Assembly: GCA_039105265.1 (NCBI GenBank)
Contig: JAPFFF010000034.1
Coordinates: 1,364,001-1,428,000, forward strand
Length of the DNA: 64,000 nucleotides
From: Tritrichomonas musculus
Lineage: Eukaryota > Parabasalia > Tritrichomonadida > Tritrichomonadidae
Direction of reading: 5' to 3'
The position numbers and the translations under genes are program-made. Positions 29,556 to 38,830 of the stretch are shown piece by piece. How positions within the stretch are numbered: position 1 is the first letter of the stretch; each line of letters opens with the position of its first letter. A model generated the notes under the pieces. The model was not told where the DNA came from, did no database searches, and saw only the letters and a list, made by a program, of their open reading frames with translations.

Positions 29556-30190
29556 CATCGTATAGCATTGATTACTGGGCTGTATAACTTGCCGCTTAAC
29601 CAACAATTGGCAAATGGCATGGCAACAAAATGTGACATTCCAATATTAGACTACGCTAACAAGCTATACTTGATATCAAAGCAAGGTCAAGCTATTCAAT
29701 CCAACTTAGCTGATGTTGAGTATACACCATCAGTGATAGCTAGCATTGATCATGTCATTCGATATGGTGTACCAATCATGCAGAACTTTGAAACGTATGG
29801 TAAGCCAATCAAAAATGTTGTTAACATTGATTCATTCAAACAGATTGAGTTGGAGTTGGTCGACTTCGAATACCAACCTGTTAAGTTAATGTCACCTATG
29901 TTCGTTACGATTAAGGTCAATCCTTGTGATCCACATAAGATGACGCTGTAAAAATACAATTATTTTTCATTACTCATGCTAGCTTTAAATGCACGCAACT
30001 CAATTAGCTCTTGCTTTTTACGTTCACGGTATTGCTTTTGTTGTTGTCTTATAGCATTGATACGTTCTTCATCAGTGTGATAAAGCTTTTTACGGCCACG
30101 CTTTTTAGGTTCATTATCAATACCCTGCTTTGATTTGAGTGATTTAACTACAGCTGTATCGTTAAACAATTCAGTGTTGATGTTTGACAT
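29556..30190. mobile_element. Virus-like (possibly Polinton-related) fragment
   Basis: A small fossil block with two tightly packed convergent frames. The first (plus strand, 29556-29951) encodes a beta-rich protein end without an ATG (TGLYNLPLNQQLANG... IELELVDFEYQPVKLMSPMFVTIKV), reminiscent of capsid-region proteins of Polintons. The second (minus strand, 29960-30190, 76 aa) is a basic AT-hook/bZIP-like protein (KKRGRKKLYHTDEERINAIRQQQKQYRERKKQ). The gap is only 8 bp, unlike the sparse host genes around it. The fragment is far from complete. Family assignment is tentative; age unknown, but the frames are still open, which suggests it is not very old. Confidence 0.4.
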
Positions 30191-30360
30191 TTGCAAGGAG
30201 ATAAAAAATCATATTATGAAATGTGATATGAAAGCAAATGAAAAAATTTTAGGTCCTTATTACGTAATGCAAACCAACATAACGATCAAGCTGTATCATT
30301 AAACTCATGTGTAAACATAATGCATCAACCATCAAGCTGTATCATTAAACTCATTGTACT

Positions 30361-30447
30361 GATGCATTGAGTGAGCATTGGAGTGATGCATTGAGTGAGC
30401 ATTGGAGTGATGCATTGAGTGAGCATTGGAGTGATGCATTGAGTGAG
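30361..30447 (+). repeat. 24-bp tandem repeat
   Basis: The unit GATGCATTGAGTGAGCATTGGAGT is present about 3.6 times without spacers (30361-30384, 30385-30408, 30409-30432 and a partial copy). Just upstream a longer unit CATCAAGCTGTATCATTAAA occurs twice (about 30280-30355). Confidence 0.9.
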
Positions 30448-30478
30448 TAATAAGTTCTTTGTACTTTGAGTAAAAAAT
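30446..30478 (+). pseudogene. 33-bp remnant of a kinase gene 3' end
   Basis: Identical to the reverse complement of 26976-27008. It carries the last codons (VISSLYFE, stop) and the first 3' UTR bases of the kinase-pseudokinase gene or a close paralogue. It directly abuts the tandem repeat on one side and repeat R2 on the other. Confidence 0.7.
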
Positions 30479-30730
30479 CAATTAAATAAATCAATATAAT
30501 TGTATTTATAAATACAGATCGCGACATTCAATATGCAATTCGGCGCCGAACTATATGCAAATTAACAAAAAGTTTAACTTTTTCTATAGATATTCAATTT
30601 TTATCATATCATTTTTTCTCTCAATTTTTTTTAATTATGTTTTTTTTCTCGCAACAAGCCGAACAATATGCAAGTGACCGTTTTATATCTGGTCCGCGCC
30701 GAACAATAAGTAAGTGAATTTTTGGATTTT
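30471..30730 (+). repeat. Dispersed repeat R2, copy B
   Basis: The longer copy of the repeat at 26226-26400, in opposite orientation. It has extra internal iterations of the (G/C)GCCGAAC(A)ATAT motif (near 30541, 30658 and 30703) that copy A lacks. Confidence 0.8.
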
Positions 30731-30891
30731 AAGATTTTGCCAACTGTATTTTAAATGATAAATTTGTTTTATTTACATCAATCATATCATTTCATATCAA
30801 ATAACATATAAAATCATCATTTTCACCTTTTTTTTTTACTAAAGTTATGATTAAAAATAAATGTATAAATTATACATTCGTTAGTAAAAAG

Positions 30892-32307
30892 TCAATTATT
30901 GATCTCTGATATATAAGTAAAATCAGTTGGATTATCATTCATTGATTGATATTGACCAGCCTCTCCCAATGTTGGCTCAACAACCCAAAAAGAAGCAATA
31001 GTAGTCAAAAATCCAAAAATAGCAGAAAACCCAATTTTTTTACCTGAAGAGTTATTAACAAGCCTACCAACTCCAGAACCAATAATGAAATTAGACAGCT
31101 GTTGTCCAATAACGCAGAAACAATTCAAAATACCCAAATTATTGCCCAATTCTTCAGTAGGAATTACGATAGAAACGATAGCATATGGAATTGCCATATA
31201 GATAACGTTGCCAAGACCGATTAAGCCTGTCAAACCAAGAAATGCATATTTGTTCTTGACAAACAAAAACAAAAGCAAACTTACAGAAATCAAAAGACCA
31301 CCAATTACCATTGCCCATTTCATTCCAATGATTTCACAGACTTTATTGTTTAAGAAACCATAAATTAGTTGAGTAACATTATTCACTGAATTACACATCA
31401 TTGCCCAAGAGACACCCCTTTGATATAACTTTTTCATTTCACTACTTGCATCATCAGAATTGTTACCATGCATGATTTCAGCTCCCATGAAATCTGTGAA
31501 AGCTATGCCATACTGGTAGATAGCAACAAAAGAAAGACAGAAAGAAGGAACACATCTCACAAATGGTTTCGGCATTTTTTTGACAGCAACCCAAATTTTT
31601 TTGAATGGATTAACTTTTGGTGGCTTCACCAATAATGGCTCTTCACGTGCTGAAATAACAGATATCATCATTGCAACAAATGCAATAGATAAACAAACAA
31701 CAAGAAGAAATTGTTCTTGCTTTAATCCAGTGTATTTATACACTTCAAAACCGCCAAGCAAGTTAGGGAAAATTGATGAAACTCCTCCGTAAACCTGGCA
31801 GATATTTGACATCAATGTTTGTTGAGTAAGTGGCGTAACATCTGAACAAAGAACTCGTGCTGGTGATTGAACAATGTTACCTGCTGCAAATGCAATTACA
31901 TAAGCTATAATGAATACAAGTTTTCGATATGGCTGGGGATGGCTTGGCTTTAGAAATGTGCCTATTTCATAACAATACATCATTAGTAAAAGAGAAATAA
32001 CAACAAATATGCTTCCTGAAATTACAAATATTCGTCGCCTTCCATATTTGTAGGTGAGCCCATCAGATATTACACCTAAAATTGGTGCTATTAAAAAACC
32101 AATGAATGATGCATAAAAAAGTAGAATCGTTTTTATGGTCATATTAATGCCTAAATTCTTGATAAAGGGTTCAAATAGTGCTGATATTATATTATATAAT
32201 AAACCTGGAACAAGATTACAAGAAGCAATTGCACATATTCGTCCCAAAGATAGCTTTTGGCGTTTGCTTAGAGGCACCCATACTTTGTTGGCTTCTGTTT
32301 CTATCAT
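30892..32307 (-). CDS. MFS transporter, SLC45/GPH-like
   Basis: A 471-residue protein with about 12 hydrophobic segments, in the major facilitator superfamily. The first cytosolic loop reads GVISDGLTYKYGRRRIFVISG, matching the sugar:cation symporter (GPH) and SLC45/sucrose-carrier signature D-R-x4-GRRRPF. The first helix has SCNLVPGLLYN, and a central cytosolic loop (about 225-245, KPPKVNPFKKIWVAVKKMPKPF) separates the two halves. It probably moves a sugar with H+ across the plasma or an internal membrane; the substrate is not readable. The start is the first ATG. It is divergent from the triple-kinase gene, with about 230 bp between starts. Confidence 0.85.
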   Translation of the reverse strand: MIETEANKVWVPLSKRQKLSLGRICAIASCNLVPGLLYNIISALFEPFIKNLGINMTIKTILLFYASFIGFLIAPILGVISDGLTYKYGRRRIFVISGSIFVVISLLLMMYCYEIGTFLKPSHPQPYRKLVFIIAYVIAFAAGNIVQSPARVLCSDVTPLTQQTLMSNICQVYGGVSSIFPNLLGGFEVYKYTGLKQEQFLLVVCLSIAFVAMMISVISAREEPLLVKPPKVNPFKKIWVAVKKMPKPFVRCVPSFCLSFVAIYQYGIAFTDFMGAEIMHGNNSDDASSEMKKLYQRGVSWAMMCNSVNNVTQLIYGFLNNKVCEIIGMKWAMVIGGLLISVSLLLFLFVKNKYAFLGLTGLIGLGNVIYMAIPYAIVSIVIPTEELGNNLGILNCFCVIGQQLSNFIIGSGVGRLVNNSSGKKIGFSAIFGFLTTIASFWVVEPTLGEAGQYQSMNDNPTDFTYISEINN

Positions 32308-32529
32308 TTAAAGATATTTGAAAAGATAAAATTCAAAAATATAAATTAGAACATATCTTTCTTAAAAATGGAATAATTATATAAATATATATCTTAAAAT
32401 GTGAATTAATTATATTAAATTAAAAATAAATAAAAATTTATATAGATATTTTTTATAAATTGAGATAAACTACTTTATAAATCATTCATACAATTATCAT
32501 TTGAATTAAGTCATAGAATTTTTTGAATA

Positions 32530-32534
32530 TCATT
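32530..32534 (+). promoter_or_regulatory. Initiator (Inr) of the triple-kinase gene
   Basis: TCATT with +1 A at 32532 gives a 7-nt leader to the ATG at 32539. Confidence 0.65.
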
Positions 32535-32538
32535 TTAA

Positions 32539-35448
32539 ATGGATGATTATTTTGAACTTCCTAATTTAGATGATTTTGAAGACTTAGAATTTGTTTGTAA
32601 CAAGGGTGAATTCGAACTTCATAAAATTTTTCATCGAAAAACCACTGCTATTTATTTTGCAATGATATTTGCTTTAAATATGGAACAAATTGGAACAAGC
32701 CAAATCATAAATTTATATCGTGAAATTAATATATCGCCAAAATTGAATCATCCCTCAGTTCTCAAAATTATCGGCTACAGTCCAGTTGATTTTTCTAAAG
32801 ATACAAGACCAGTTATCATTCTCGAGTATTGCAAGTATGACACAATAACTCCAAATTTAATCAAAGACGATACAAAAAAACTAATGATCATATATGGCAT
32901 TGCTTCATGTATATCATATTTACACTCGCACAACATTATCCACAGAGATCTCAAACCATCAAATGTATTTCTTGACGACCGTTTATTTCCAAAAGTTACA
33001 GGTTTCCATCTCTGCAAGCAAATCAATCCAGAATCTCCAGAGAAAAGCGAATTCATTAAAGGAACGCCGGCTTATCTTGCTCCTGAAGTTTACACGAATC
33101 ACGAATACAGCAAAGCGAGCGACGTTTACTCGTTTTCAATGCTTGTCTATGAAATTTTGAAAGGTGTTAAAATATTCAAGGGGTACAACAAAACGCCGTT
33201 TTATTTAAGAGACTTTGTGGTAAATGGTGGAAGGCCAAATGATTTCACCATGATATCAAAAAGTTATGAAAATCTTATCAAAAAGTGTTGGTCACAAAAC
33301 CCAGAAGAAAGGCCAACATTTGACCAAATAATTGACCTTTTAAAAAACGATAGAAGTTTTATAAATGACAATATAAATGAGGAAGAATTTCGTGAATATA
33401 TCCGATATGTCGAAGAAAGCCAGATTTCTTATGATTCAGAAAAATGCATTCATCAACTTGATCAACTTTTTGAGAGAGAAATTGACTCATTTTGCAATGT
33501 TTTCAATTTCAGAGTCCAGACCATCTACGATAGCGAATTTGACAGCATTGAAATATACATGCTGTACGTTAATTTAAAATATTTTCAGAAAGGTGAATTA
33601 ATTGATCATAACCGTTATTCTAATATATATCATCTTTTTTACTACGACTCGTCAAAAAGTTCGTACGTCTCTTTTTCAGGGAAAATATTTCTGACAAACA
33701 AACAAAAAGTTGTTGATTTGTTTGAACAAGAAGTGTTCAATCATTATCAATTGTATCACCGTTGTATATCAGCTTTTGTTGGCTACAGCCCAGTTGATTT
33801 TGATCACCAGAAACGTTTCGTAATTGTCTCTGAATTTTTCCCAAATTCGACGTTAGATAAACATCTCAATTTTGAATATTATAGAAAACTGGATGATGCG
33901 ACCAAATTAATCATTTTGTATGGAATTGCATCAGGCATGTCCTACCTGCACTCAAACAGCATAATTCACCGTGATTTGAATCCAAAAAACGTCTTTCTCG
34001 ATTCTTTCATGTTTCCAAAAATCGGGAATTTCTCAACAGCAAAAGATATTGACGATGATGAAAATGAATTCAATTCATCATCGTATGTCTTCAATGCCAA
34101 CTTGTCATACACAGCTCCTGAAATCATAACCAGCACCAAATACTGTAAGAAAAGTGACGTTTACTCATTTGCAATGATCATGTACGAAGTCTTTACAAAC
34201 GAGAGCCCGTTCTTCGGAATGAACCAGTATGAAATAGCAAAAAGTGTCACTGAAGAAGGGAAACGACCAGAAATACACTCAAATTATAAAATTCCAGAAT
34301 TTTATTCAAGTCTCATCTCGAGGTGCTGGTCGCATAATCCATCTGAGAGGCCGACATTTGATGAGATTTTGTCGATGATGAAAACCGACAAAAATTTCAT
34401 TTCAAATGAAAAGTGTCAAAAATTCATCCGTTATATAGAAGGCGAAAACATTGTTTTTGAACCAATTGTAAATGAAAACATTTTGAAAGATTTTCAATCG
34501 ATCAATCAAATAAATAAAGATGAATTGAATTCACTTTTTCATAGAGCTAATTCAATTGATTTGAATGACTTTGAAATTGAGAACCAAAAACCGCTGGGTG
34601 AAGGATCATTTGGCCAAGTATTCAAAATAATTGACAAGAAAAACCGCCAAGTTTATGCAGCCAAAATTTTGAATCAGCCGATAGAAACAATTGAAAATTA
34701 CGAGGCGGTTAACATCAAGCGAGAAATTGAAAATTCAATGGAATTGAATCATCCGTCAATTGTCAAATTTGTCGGTGTCAGTCAGACAGATTTTGAAAAG
34801 AAATCGCGACTCACAATTGTCAGTGAATTCGTGTCAGGCGGAACTCTGCATCAACTCATTTCAGACACAAAGAATAAACCATTCAATTATGAAAAATTGA
34901 ATGAAACAAATAAATTGAAAATCATTTATGGAATTGCTTCAGGAATGTCATATTCACACTCTCATAATATCATCCATCGTGACTTGAAGCCATCAAACAT
35001 TTTCCTCGATGATTCGCTGCATCCAAAGATCGGAGACTTTGGACTCTCGAAAAAAATCAGCGAAAATGACAAAATTGAAAAAAGTTACTCCCGTTTGAAA
35101 GGAACTTTTTCTTATCTTGCTCCAGAAGTTATTACACAGCGTCGTTATTCTAAGGCAAGCGATGTTTATGCTTTTGCTTTGATCGTCTTTCAAATAATGA
35201 CAAACGAACATCCCTTTGAAAATTTGAATCGATACCAAATTATGCTGAAAATTCCAAGCGGTTTTCGCCCTGAAATCAAAAGTGAAGTTCCTGATTGTTA
35301 TCAAAAGCTTATTAGACAATGTTGGTCAAATGAACCTGAGAACAGAATGAGCTTTTCGGAAATTGTGAATTTTTTGAAGACTGATGAAAACTTTTTAACT
35401 CAAAAAGTTGATAAAAACGACTTTTTCAAATATATAAATGAAATTTAA
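32539..35448 (+). CDS. Triple kinase protein: pseudokinase-pseudokinase-kinase
   Basis: A 969-residue protein with three TKL-type kinase domains. Domain 1 (about 20-270) keeps HRDLKPSN (135-137), but the VAIK lysine is not evident and DFG reads GFH (155-157). Domain 2 (about 350-615) has HRDLNPKN (477-479), no clear glycine loop or VAIK lysine, and NFS at DFG (497-499). Domain 3 (about 679-945) is complete: GEGSFGQV, AAK K709, HRDLKPSN (813-815), DFG (833-835), GTFSYLAPE. All three keep the C-lobe DVY(S/A)F and the final CWS-x-PE-R. Domains 1 and 2 are predicted pseudokinases controlling the last one (inference). The short links (residues 270-345 and 615-678) share an SFIN...FREYIRY-like element, so the array probably arose by internal duplication. 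Confidence 0.93.
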   Translation: MDDYFELPNLDDFEDLEFVCNKGEFELHKIFHRKTTAIYFAMIFALNMEQIGTSQIINLYREINISPKLNHPSVLKIIGYSPVDFSKDTRPVIILEYCKYDTITPNLIKDDTKKLMIIYGIASCISYLHSHNIIHRDLKPSNVFLDDRLFPKVTGFHLCKQINPESPEKSEFIKGTPAYLAPEVYTNHEYSKASDVYSFSMLVYEILKGVKIFKGYNKTPFYLRDFVVNGGRPNDFTMISKSYENLIKKCWSQNPEERPTFDQIIDLLKNDRSFINDNINEEEFREYIRYVEESQISYDSEKCIHQLDQLFEREIDSFCNVFNFRVQTIYDSEFDSIEIYMLYVNLKYFQKGELIDHNRYSNIYHLFYYDSSKSSYVSFSGKIFLTNKQKVVDLFEQEVFNHYQLYHRCISAFVGYSPVDFDHQKRFVIVSEFFPNSTLDKHLNFEYYRKLDDATKLIILYGIASGMSYLHSNSIIHRDLNPKNVFLDSFMFPKIGNFSTAKDIDDDENEFNSSSYVFNANLSYTAPEIITSTKYCKKSDVYSFAMIMYEVFTNESPFFGMNQYEIAKSVTEEGKRPEIHSNYKIPEFYSSLISRCWSHNPSERPTFDEILSMMKTDKNFISNEKCQKFIRYIEGENIVFEPIVNENILKDFQSINQINKDELNSLFHRANSIDLNDFEIENQKPLGEGSFGQVFKIIDKKNRQVYAAKILNQPIETIENYEAVNIKREIENSMELNHPSIVKFVGVSQTDFEKKSRLTIVSEFVSGGTLHQLISDTKNKPFNYEKLNETNKLKIIYGIASGMSYSHSHNIIHRDLKPSNIFLDDSLHPKIGDFGLSKKISENDKIEKSYSRLKGTFSYLAPEVITQRRYSKASDVYAFALIVFQIMTNEHPFENLNRYQIMLKIPSGFRPEIKSEVPDCYQKLIRQCWSNEPENRMSFSEIVNFLKTDENFLTQKVDKNDFFKYINEI

Positions 35449-35878
35449 GTTTTCTGATATAAAGATAAATCTATTTTTAATTTTTTAATTTTTTTCACTT
35501 TTTTAGAGCAAAATCTAGGAAGATTTGCTGAGAATTGAGAGGGTTCACTTTTTCTGAGTAAATCTAGGGAAAAGTGCGGGTTATTGAGTCTATCGAATTT
35601 TCTGTTTTGCTTAATTATTTTAGAGATTTTATAGAATTCGTATTTTCTGATATTTATTTTTTATTTTCTCAGGATAATTAAAAAGTCAGGAGAACGATAG
35701 ATAATTTTGAATATCGTAGTACGATAGAAACTTTAAAATGTACTCACAGAAAAAATTTTTTATCGAACTCTTGACTATTTCCAAGCAAGTATTTTTTTTT
35801 TTTTTACAACATTGAGAAAATATATATTAAGAAATTGTTCTCCAGACTCTTATAATGGCAAAATTTTTTCTATTAATA
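35449..35878. other. Intergenic, no gene seen
   Basis: AT-rich 3' flank of the triple-kinase gene up to the MITE. No recognisable feature. Confidence 0.45.
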
Positions 35879-35886
35879 ATTTTTGT

Positions 35887-36864
35887 TAGACTTGTTATTC
35901 TCCGATTATCGAGATCGATAATTGAATGACTTTTTGATATCGATACATAAATAAACACAGATTCTCGAGATCGATTTCAGAGATCGAGAATTTTTTTTCT
36001 GCTTTTGATATCAGAATTTTCAATTAAACTTTTTGATAAATATATGATCGTAATTCATTCTCAAATATTTCATAAAAAAGAATGTATTTTTTTGATTTTA
36101 ATCTTAAAATAAACATCAATACATTCTATTATTTATTTTTAAATATAATAAAATCACAAATACCAATTAAGGGTGTCCAAATTGGATATTTTAACCGTTT
36201 TTTGGATTTTTTTTTTTTAAATTTTGGATAACGGTTTTATTTTGAATTACTATTTGTCTATATAGAATTATAAAAAAAAAACCAATAAATTCTTTATTTT
36301 TGCATATTTTTGTGCATTTGCTGTTAATTAAATTAGTTATGCATTGGGTTTTTTAATTTTCTTTGATGCAAAATAAAGGAAATGGCAGAAATTACAAAAA
36401 ATCCAAAAATATTAATGTAAACTATAGAATGGATTTTTTTTATATCCATTCAATGGTTTATTTTGGATTTTCTCAGAAAAAAATCCATTCAATGGTTTAC
36501 AGTATTCAAAAAAATACATTCTATAGTTTTCATTAAGAACTTTTTGAGAATAAAAATCCATTTATTAAAACTTTTGATTTATAATAATAAATCCAAGCTG
36601 GATTTTTTTTCCATCCAGGATTACGGTTATCCTACGATAAAATCCAAAATGGACAGGATTATACCAATTATAAAAAAAGATAAATCTGTTTGAGATCTCG
36701 AGATCTCGGTAATTGATATCATGTTTACAATTATTTTTATATCACATTTCATATCTGATATCTTGATAATCGATAATCTCGATATCAGATTTGTAAACTG
36801 ATAATCGAGTATCAGATATAAAAAAGTGACGTTTTTGATATCGATTCTCAAAATAACAAGTCTA
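35887..36864 (-). mobile_element. hAT-like MITE, copy 2, with nested insertion
   Basis: Reverse-oriented copy of the element at 9074-9551, with the same TAGACTTGTTATT ends and interior. It is flanked by perfect 8-bp duplications ATTTTTGT (35879-35886 and 36865-36872). Without the insertion at about 36170-36660 it would be within a few bases of the length of copy 1. Confidence 0.87.
36170..36660. mobile_element. Second MITE nested in hAT-like copy 2
   Basis: A 491-bp AT-rich non-coding insertion flanked by perfect direct repeats ATACCAATTA (36160-36169 and 36661-36670). The uninterrupted element at 9 kb has a single ATAACAATTA at the same place, an internal empty-site control. The imperfect inverted ends (AAGGGTGTCCAAATTGGAT and TAATCCTGTCCATTTTGGAT) resemble hAT termini. 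The exact boundary is uncertain by 1-2 bp because the ends share bases with the duplication. Confidence 0.82.
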
Positions 36865-37113
36865 ATTTTTGTTAATTTTAAATATTTTTTTATTATTATT
36901 ATTATTTCTCCCTAACCTCGTTAAGTTTCTTTTTCTTTTGATAAAAGTTTTTGGTTTCAACATTTTAATTAAGTTAAATTTGATAACTTGTGAGTTAAAT
37001 TGATATATTTCAATTTCCAAAAGTTTTTTTCTATATGGCCATACTGTGATATCGTTATCTTTTGGATTGATCGATTTACTTCATTTATTTTCTGTATTGA
37101 AATTTGTCATTTT

Positions 37114-38414
37114 TAGGCTTGTTATTCTGATATCAATTATCAGGTTTGTCACTTTTTTTAACTCAGATAATCGATAATAAAATGTTATCGATTGGAAATT
37201 TTAATTGATGAAATAGATTATCAAGTATGAAATGTGATACAAAAAAAAGGTAATCGAAATTAATACCTGAAAAAAACATTAAAATAGTATTTTAATGGCA
37301 TAAAATAAATATATTCTAAGCTTGTAAAATATACCCAATTGTAAAAAAAAGACCTGGTCTTGGTGATTCTTTCTGGTCTTTTGGCGATTTAAAATAAATC
37401 TTTTAAAAAGTTATTTCTTATGAATTATTAAATAAAATGATTAAATGATATTTGATTAAATAATAATTCAATTTACGAATCAACATTCAATAAATTCAAT
37501 GAATTTATTTAATTACTCGGCTATATATATTCATAAAAATATAAATACTATTAATATTTCAATGCATTATTTCAATGCATTATTAATTATTTGGCTATAT
37601 ATATTCATAAAAATATAAATACTATTAATATTTTAAATACATTTTATATCGGTATATATTTAAAATATAAATGAAAAAAATTTATTTTCAATTGAAAAAA
37701 TGCTTTTATTGATTTTATTATATATTTATATCTTATTTTTTTTTTTTATTTTATATGATATTTTGAAAGCTTTACAAATCACCATCGCCAAAAAAACCGT
37801 TTTGGTGATCTCCAAAATATATGTAAACTATTCAAAATTGAATGCTGTCGCCAAAAGCCCAAGACCTGGGCTTTTGGTGAAATCGGTTATTTGGCTTTTC
37901 ATCGTCAATATAAATGAGCTTTTTATTATTATTTTATATGATATATTATACAAATCATACAATTATTTAGTAATATTCAAAAAATAACATTTTTTTACTG
38001 AGAAAATCTTATCGATTATTAATATGACTTTTGATAAAACTCATTTAATTCCTCTTTCAAATAATTCAATGGTTTATGACAATAATAAATACTAATAAAA
38101 TTTATTTGACAATAATATGGTTACATTTGGTGATTTTTAAAACCCAAAAAACGTTTATTTCACCAAATTTACAAGCTTATATATTCTAACTTATTATGTA
38201 AAAGAATCAACTTATATTATATTTAATAGCAGATATGTGAAATAATCAGTTAAAAAGTTTAAAAAAATTGATACGTTAAAAAAATTTTCAATATTGACAA
38301 TCGATCTTTTATTTTTATTTATTATTGATATCAGAGATAAATTTTTTGATTTGATATTGATATCAGAAAAATGGATCAATTATCGATATCGAAAATCGAG
38401 ACTTAACAAGCCTA
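37114..38414 (+). mobile_element. hAT-like MITE, related family, 1.3 kb
   Basis: A 1301-bp element with ends TAGGCTTGTTA / TAACAAGCCTA and perfect flanking 8-bp duplications GTCATTTT (37106-37113 and 38415-38422). The ends and GATATC/ATCGAT-rich subterminal parts resemble the 478-bp family. The interior is AT-rich, with a 41-bp direct repeat (37519-37559 and 37593-37633) and a perfect 11-bp hairpin (CCAAAAGCCCA 37851-37861; TGGGCTTTTGG 37867-37877). No transposase is seen. Confidence 0.82.
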
Positions 38415-38830
38415 GTCATTTTCAAACATTTCTTATTTTTACTCTCAATAAATAAAGAATATTGAGAATATATTTCACGAATTTGAAACTTTTTCCCTTT
38501 TCAAAATGCAACAAAACATGAAAAATGAAGAAAAATCAATCTTTTTAATTAATTCTAAAGGTAAAGTTAGTTCTTGAATTTTTTCAATGAATAAACTATT
38601 CAAAAAATAGAAAAACCAACAATGCCCTTAATCATTATTTATGAATGCTAAGTTTTTATTCGAACATCTATCTTTTTTAAAAAATTGAATAAGAAAGGAT
38701 CACTAATCATTTTATAATTAAAAAAATTTTGATGAAGAAAAAATATATGTTTAGCCATTGCTATTGTGCCTTGTTTAGTGATAATACATTTGTTCATTAA
38801 TCAAACTTATAAAAAAAATGCACTATGAAT
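38415..38830. other. Intergenic, no gene seen
   Basis: AT-rich 3' flank of the DUF3447/BspA gene; nothing recognised. Confidence 0.45.

Noticed and set aside
30361-30447. Regular short repeats as a CRISPR array
   Set aside because: The 24-bp units are contiguous without spacers, and the host is eukaryotic.
36463-36693. Short open frame in the nested insertion
   Set aside because: Lys/Ile/Phe-rich composition expected from AT-rich DNA; it crosses the insertion boundary.
37700-37987. 95-residue frame with a hydrophobic start
   Set aside because: Inside the 1.3-kb MITE; composition is that of AT-rich non-coding DNA, with no homologue recognised.
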